Shown here: one piece after another, positions 58,954 through 64,000 of the stretch
Position numbering within the stretch: the stretch's first letter is position 1
Layout of the letters: the number at the start of each line of letters is the position of its first letter
NCBI RefSeq assembly: GCF_002775205.1
Contig: NC_036461.1
Location: 8,655,015-8,719,014, forward strand
Length of the DNA: 64,000 nucleotides
Reading direction: 5' to 3'
Source of the DNA: Xiphophorus maculatus
Taxonomy: Eukaryota > Chordata > Actinopteri > Cyprinodontiformes > Poeciliidae
Made by a program: the position numbers and the translations under genes
The notes under the pieces: generated by a model
What the model saw: the letters and a program-made list of their open reading frames with translations, nothing else
Told to the model about the DNA's origin: nothing
Databases searched by the model: none

Positions 58954-61404
58954 GACAAGACAAATACCTCTGACTGCGGGGCTGGAAGAGAGGAGAGACC
59001 GCCCCTCAGAGCCAGCACAGGGAGGAGGGAGAGACAAGTTAGCCTCTTTACACAGACTGGAACCAAAGCAAACAAGAAATCAATCTACTAACCACAACTA
59101 AAGCGATGAGTAATCTTTCTACGTCTCGGTTCAGGCTTTCCTTTACTTGTTTGCTCTTCCTTTAGCTCACATCTGGCTAGCCATTAGCTACACGGAGAGC
59201 AGTGAAAGTGAAGCCGACCTTTACTTACCACAACGTAAGGCTGACAGTCCGATTTAATGTACTCAAATCCAGCTCAGGCCATTAAAAATGTACTTCCATA
59301 CCCCTTCAATCATGTGACGACTATCCACACAGCGGTGCTTCTTCTTCTTCTCAGGGAAAAAAAAAGACCGACGCGAAAATCTGACTTCCGTCTTTTTCCG
59401 AGCGTTGACGGAAATATACGAATATATAGACGAAGAAGCGAGGACTCTTCTGCTGCAGCAGCAGCTCTGGCGAAAACAGAGAGGAAACATGCAGAAGTGA
59501 ATGGAAACTAGCTACATTTACGTGAGTAACTTTTTGAAAAAAAATTACTTTAAGAGTAGTTTTCATTTGTAATTTTTACTTTTTTTAAAATCTCCATATG
59601 CTACTCTTGAGTAAGATCTTTAGATACTCAAAGCAAGAAACTTCACTGACTGAAGAACAAGCGTTTTTTAACAAAAAATGCACAAGACAGAAAATATTGT
59701 TGGAAAAAGAGTTCCTTCTACTTATTTTTTCATTTTAGTTTCAAAAATACCAGCATTTGCACAGAATTTTTAGTCTGTCTGATAATATCATTTCTAAATA
59801 TTAAATCAGATGTTAATACGAGTTAGTCAGAATTTATTAAGTAGCTTTTCTGCCAAATAATATTTTACTCCTACTTGAGTAATTTCCTGGACGGCAACTT
59901 ATCACTTTATACTTGAGTAGCCCTGCTATTTACTCACCTCTGGAAACACGTTGTTCATGGTAACAAAAGGAAATCTGATTTTTTATTTATTTATTTATTT
60001 TGTAAAAAAGTTGAAAATACAGCTTCAAAAGCCAGAAGCATTTTACATTGAGTGGCAAAAAATTATTTAGTGATTTTAGGAATAAATTTTAACACGTTTT
60101 TTTCTTTCTTTTTTTATGGTGAATACTGATAGCTAATGCAAAAATATTTACTGAGGTAGGTAGAGTACCCAAAAAATGCAATTTTGGTTTCAGCATTATT
60201 GTTCTTCATTCATTTAAGGTATCAATGATGAGAAGAGTATCTATTACTGAAGTAATAGTAGCAATATTAAATAATTTTATTCATGTAAAAGTAAATATTA
60301 TGGTGCAATAAAACTACTCCTGAAAGTATTTTTTCCCTAAATGTTAATGCAAATGTAGCTCAGTAGTAACTATGCACCACTCGATCAATTTCAAAGAAAA
60401 TTACTTTGTTCTTTTAATCAAATGATTGATTTTACATCTTTAACAGCTGTATGTTGCAAGTGATATATGTATTTTACACCTTGAATAAAAGAAAAGAAAA
60501 GCAAAAATCTGTGTTCTGTACTGTTTTTACATTTTAAACATCTACGAAAAATGCACATCTTTGTTAGTAATTTTTGTTCCTGCTGGTCACAGTTGTTAGA
60601 AATTACCTCATCCTCAACTTTAATTCTAAATAGATGATGAGAACTAATTTACTGGAATTTCAATGTTTCAATCCACACAAACATCCTGCAGAGATATTAG
60701 GGTACAAATGCAGCAAGACACTACAAGACAAGCGCTATTATTGACAGTGAATGGCTTAAAAATAAAGGAAATGTTGGCTGTGGCATAATAAAAAAGGAAT
60801 AATAAGCACAAGCAAAAATCATTATAAAAGTACAAACATGGCATATAAAACCAGTCGTAGTTTTTACATTCTTACGTATACTAGTATTACAACTAAAATA
60901 AGAAATGTTGAATATATTTTAAAAATTTAAATCAAGTGATGCTTTGTTTAAGAAAAAAATCCTCCTTTATATCTTTAAAACATATCACATTATTTGCTAT
61001 ATGCTATTTAATTTTATAACAACACTCATTGGGACAAATTAAATACCAGAAAAAGCTACATCAAGTTTTACGGATTGCAATAAGAAAATGTTACTCTAAA
61101 CTACCTGTTAGATATTGACATGTTCTCCATATTGGGATGTAATGTTGTCATTTTATTGTGTTTTTCAAGTATGATTTGTATGTTGTACAGATGTTTTCTT
61201 GAACTGGTTTGCTGTTCTTTACTAAGCGCAGCAGTGGTGTCTTCTTGGTTTGGGCGTCAACAAGAGAAATCCAGGGAAAAGACCTTTGTTGAGTAAAGAA
61301 AAAGATATTCGTCTTTGTTAATTAGTTTCTTCTTTTTATATTTCTTTGTACTGTAATTGTTCATGTAGCAAAAGGTTAAAGGCAATACCGTATCCTTCAC
61401 TAAC
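58954..61404. other. TMED8 upstream region and intergenic DNA up to NOXRED1
   Basis: The first 500 bp are less AT-rich and include CTTCCG (ETS-like) words at about 59386, so they probably hold the TMED8 promoter. From 59510 to 59950 there is a degenerate repeat built on ACTTGAGTA/TACTCAAG words common in fish genomes. The remainder to 61404 is AT-rich with nothing recognised; no SAMD15-like gene (next to TMED8 in human) was seen. Confidence 0.45.
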
Positions 61405-63192
61405 TCACTCATTTGGATGGAGAAAAGATGTGGAAGCGATGAAACTCTCTACATTTAAAGGCTCGTTGTTCATACAATTCTCTGCAAATATGCTGTTAAT
61501 TAGAGAAAGAGCCTCACTGGATCCCAGACAGACGTTGGTGCAGATGTTTAACAGGCTGTACAACACTCCACATACCCAATTCAGGCCTAGAGTGATGCCA
61601 CCTGCAGTTTAAAATCACCATAATTTAGTAGAAAAACAACTTTGTGAAAATTAATATTCAACTTCAAAGAGTTCTCACCAACCTTTCATAGCTAAAGGAC
61701 ATGATGCCTCTATCAGTGATGGATCTGACAAAGCTTCGGACACACGGGAGCAGGACAGCCACAGGTCTGAGGTGTCGCATGCTTCCACCTGGTACTGTGG
61801 TTTCAGAACAAAGCTGTGGCCAAGACATTCAGCTAGACTGAGATAAAAAATTAAGAGTGAGAGATTAATCACGTCTGCATCAAAACAGCACGTTGCCAGC
61901 CCGCATAGGTGTGGGTGTACCGCTTGACAGGCACAGCTGTCATGAAACTGTAGACAAGGCAGTGCTTTTGCAGATGAGAATGGAGATCAGCACAGATTCT
62001 GTCAAGGTGAGAAGGCAAACAGCAGAGGAACAAAACATCCGCCCAGGCTGCCAGACAACGATTGTCAAAGAAGCACTCGACTCCTGGCGGGACACACCCC
62101 TCTGAAACACACACAGTCGTTACACTGCTGGTAGAAAAATAAGTGAGCCGAATCTGTAGTGAAATAAATAAAACTTTGTACCACTACAACTTTTTTATCC
62201 TTTGTCATGTCAGAACCACAAATTTGTATTTTATATGATTATGTGTACCTACCAGCTTAGCTCAGTCAGATTTGAAGGAGAGCATGTGTGAACAAGAAAA
62301 GCCACATCATAACATTATGCTGCCAAAACCATTCAGCAATTAATGGCAGGATGAAACAAACCAAATAAAAAAAATATGTTTGCATAAAAAACAAACATAA
62401 CCACAGACTTTATTGTGAAAAGGCTTCAGTCATTAGTGTAAAATACCCCCATTTTTTGAAGGGCCGTTTTGTTTATAAAGACTTTCGTGTACTTTTTATG
62501 GGTTGTCTGTTTATTTATTATGGATATTTAAAATATCTTCCAGTTCCAGTATTAAATGTTCCTTGGAAATTAAGTTTATTTATCTTTGAGAGGGTGTACT
62601 TGCATTGTTATGCCATTATCATTATGTAATTCGAAAATTGTTTCAAAACAACGTAATTGTTTAATTGCAATAAACAATTTCGACAATTTAGCACCCAGCA
62701 ATATTATGTGCTATTGTGACATCAAGTTGAGACCATTTTGAAGCACAATTCCTTTAATGTCCTGAGACTTACTGCTGTTTCAAAAAAGATTAAATCAACT
62801 TTAGTGATCATCTGGGTAACTGTAGCGTTGAAGGAGAAAGACATTTGGGTTAAGAAATGTATGTTGTTTAAACACAAATACAAAAAGAGGTATATATGCA
62901 GTTATGGGTCATCTTTTCTTCCATCCTTGTTTTTCAGGCTAAATTGGTCAAGAATAAAAGATGAAGTCATTCATTTTTGCAGGAGGAACAACAGATTTAC
63001 TTTGGAGTCACCATACCTGCTGGGTTTCTCGTGGAGATCTTAATCTGTGTGGGTTTGATGGTGGTCTTTTTAAGGAGGCAGAGTAGCAGCTGTTTCCCCA
63101 GGTTACCCAGACCAAGTATCCCCACAGAGAGTTCACCATGCCTTTTGGGTGCATATAACTCCTTGGCAGCAGTCCTCCTTTTTATGATGCAT
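61405..63192 (-). CDS. noxred1: NADP-dependent oxidoreductase domain-containing protein 1, 3' exons (5' end not resolved)
   Basis: Pyrroline-5-carboxylate-reductase-like protein of unproven substrate. Exons read with consistent phase: 63192-63017, 62101-61921, 61837-61683, 61601-61405 (stop TGA at 61407-61405); about 236 residues. The Rossmann dinucleotide loop GILGLGNLGKQLL lies in the first of these, followed by CLAAWADVLFLCCLPSHL, HCLVYSFMTAVPVKR, SFVLKPQYQVEACD and GGITLGLNWVCGVLYSLLNI, which run in the same order as human NOXRED1. The acceptor at 61837 was chosen over a nearer AG because only it keeps the frame. The exon at 63192 starts in phase 2, so at least one more coding exon lies upstream; the stretch to 64000 did not give a convincing one. 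Next to TMED8 as in mammals. Confidence 0.85.
62440..62730. mobile_element. MITE fragment (same family as 57385-57890) in a NOXRED1 intron
   Basis: Shares TTCCAGTTCCAGTATTAAAT and AAGTTGAGACCATTTTGAAG-like text with the copies at 48290 and 57385. Truncated. Confidence 0.5.
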
Positions 63193-63844
63193 CTGGAAAC
63201 ATCACAGCAACCTTATTGTTTATGTGAAGCATAAAATGTTTAAGTTATTAAGTTAGGTCAGAGTTTTTGCTAAAATCAGCCAGTCTCACTTTAGACATAA
63301 ACACCTATAGAACATCTTGGGATCCATTTTTAGATGTATTTTGTGGTAATATTTTTCTTAATTTAGGATAAAAAAAAGTTTCTGGTAACATCACATAAGG
63401 TTTAACACAACTGATCAGATTTCTTTTGATCTCATCCAGTAAAGCTTCAGAAAAAGGCAGAGACACTATACAAAAGGAAACCTGGTGATACAAGCACAAT
63501 ACAGTATGCACTTAGAGCATGCTGTATTAATATAAATAATAATTATTTCTTAAATAATTCATATCAGGTAGATTTCTGAATGGGGATTGTCCTCAATTCA
63601 ACTTAACAACTTCAGTTTCTGTCCAAATCTGCTAGTGTTTACTCTTCTTGTCACTGTTTTCTAATGCTAGCTAACCTGAATGATTCTGGTGCTTTAAAAA
63701 AACTTTAGAACTAAGCCGAAGTCCATACTTCATTATCCGCCTGTGATAAATTTAAGCTGCATATTTAACATTTTCATACGCTAACGACTAGACACGGTTT
63801 AAGTAGGCAACTTACTTTAATGAGTGCACCAACTCGCAAACAAA

Positions 63845-63900
63845 AACTGCGTGCGCGCACCCGCAAAACGTCAGTCCGGCGGAGCGCGCACGAAGGTAAA
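63845..63900. promoter_or_regulatory. CpG cluster, possible promoter at the right edge
   Basis: A burst of CpG (GTGCGCGCACCCGCAAAACG, then GGCGGAGCGCGCACG) in otherwise AT-rich DNA, with an ACGTCA half-site at 63868. Suitable for the NOXRED1 start or a gene running right; the plus strand also shows a GTAAAT donor-like site at 63896. Confidence 0.4.
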
Positions 63901-64000
63901 TTAGCTTCTTCTCATCAACAGTCAGTTCTGCCTCAAACGATAAAATAGTCAAACCAGAACAAATGTCCGTCATACCCTGTAAGTTGATGTGAGACTGTTA

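Noticed and set aside
58831-59037. N-terminal extension of TMED8 from a codon at 59037
   Set aside because: The codon there is TTG, not ATG; the first in-frame ATG is at 58953.
63420-63511. Possible extra upstream exon of NOXRED1 (minus strand, with LLDEIKRNLISCV)
   Set aside because: It has an acceptor-like AG and a stretch of plausible residues, but no clear resemblance to NOXRED1 and no donor that leaves the required phase 2, so it was not added to the model.

Overview
This window is ordinary vertebrate nuclear DNA, and the sequence points to a ray-finned (teleost) fish. It is AT-rich, introns are short (mostly 80 to 2,000 bp), exons are small with GT-AG splice sites, and introns are loaded with Tc1-like and hAT-like DNA transposon debris of the kind abundant in teleosts. 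The species cannot be told from the sequence. I saw no bacterial or organellar DNA, tRNA or rRNA gene, CRISPR array, or retrovirus or LTR element.

Eight protein genes were assembled by reading exons and splice phases. From left to right: the 3' half of COQ6 (+, before 1 to 4029; ubiquinone ring hydroxylase); ENTPD5 (-, 12486 to 6362; secretory-pathway nucleoside diphosphatase); BBOF1 (+, 19719 to 30843; ciliary basal-body coiled-coil protein); ALDH6A1 (-, 40896 to 31577; mitochondrial methylmalonate-semialdehyde dehydrogenase); GSTZ1 (+, 42803 to 45440; maleylacetoacetate isomerase); an unnamed kelch-repeat gene (-, 52056 to 45758); TMED8 (-, 58953 to 54791; GOLD-domain protein); and the 3' part of NOXRED1 (-, about 63192 to 61405; P5C-reductase-like oxidoreductase). 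For the six complete models the exon lengths sum to whole codons: ENTPD5 493 aa, BBOF1 466 aa, ALDH6A1 526 aa, GSTZ1 216 aa, kelch protein 600 aa, TMED8 268 aa.

Gene order is informative. COQ6-ENTPD5-BBOF1-ALDH6A1 and GSTZ1-TMED8-NOXRED1 are two neighbourhoods of human 14q24.3 that lie a few megabases apart in human. Here they abut, with the junction in the 1.9 kb between the divergent ALDH6A1 and GSTZ1 starts. The genes are neighbours by ancestry, not an operon. ALDH6A1 (valine and pyrimidine catabolism), GSTZ1 (tyrosine catabolism) and COQ6 (coenzyme Q synthesis) are all metabolic, but nothing shows joint control.

The most unusual feature is inside the kelch gene. A tandem duplication of about 870 bp (49281-50157 and 50153-51038) carries two phase-0 exons, so the predicted protein holds the same 57 residues twice in a row. 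Other notable items are a heptapeptide repeat inserted at the N terminus of ENTPD5, a series of perfect short-loop hairpins (up to three side by side at 48757-48850) that look like replication template-switch scars, a pyrimidine-only-like tract of about 650 bp in a BBOF1 intron, and an orphan GC-rich open frame at 18801-19205. Intergenic stretches (12.6-19.7 kb, 52.1-54.8 kb, 59-61.4 kb) contain mainly AT-rich sequence and transposon remnants.
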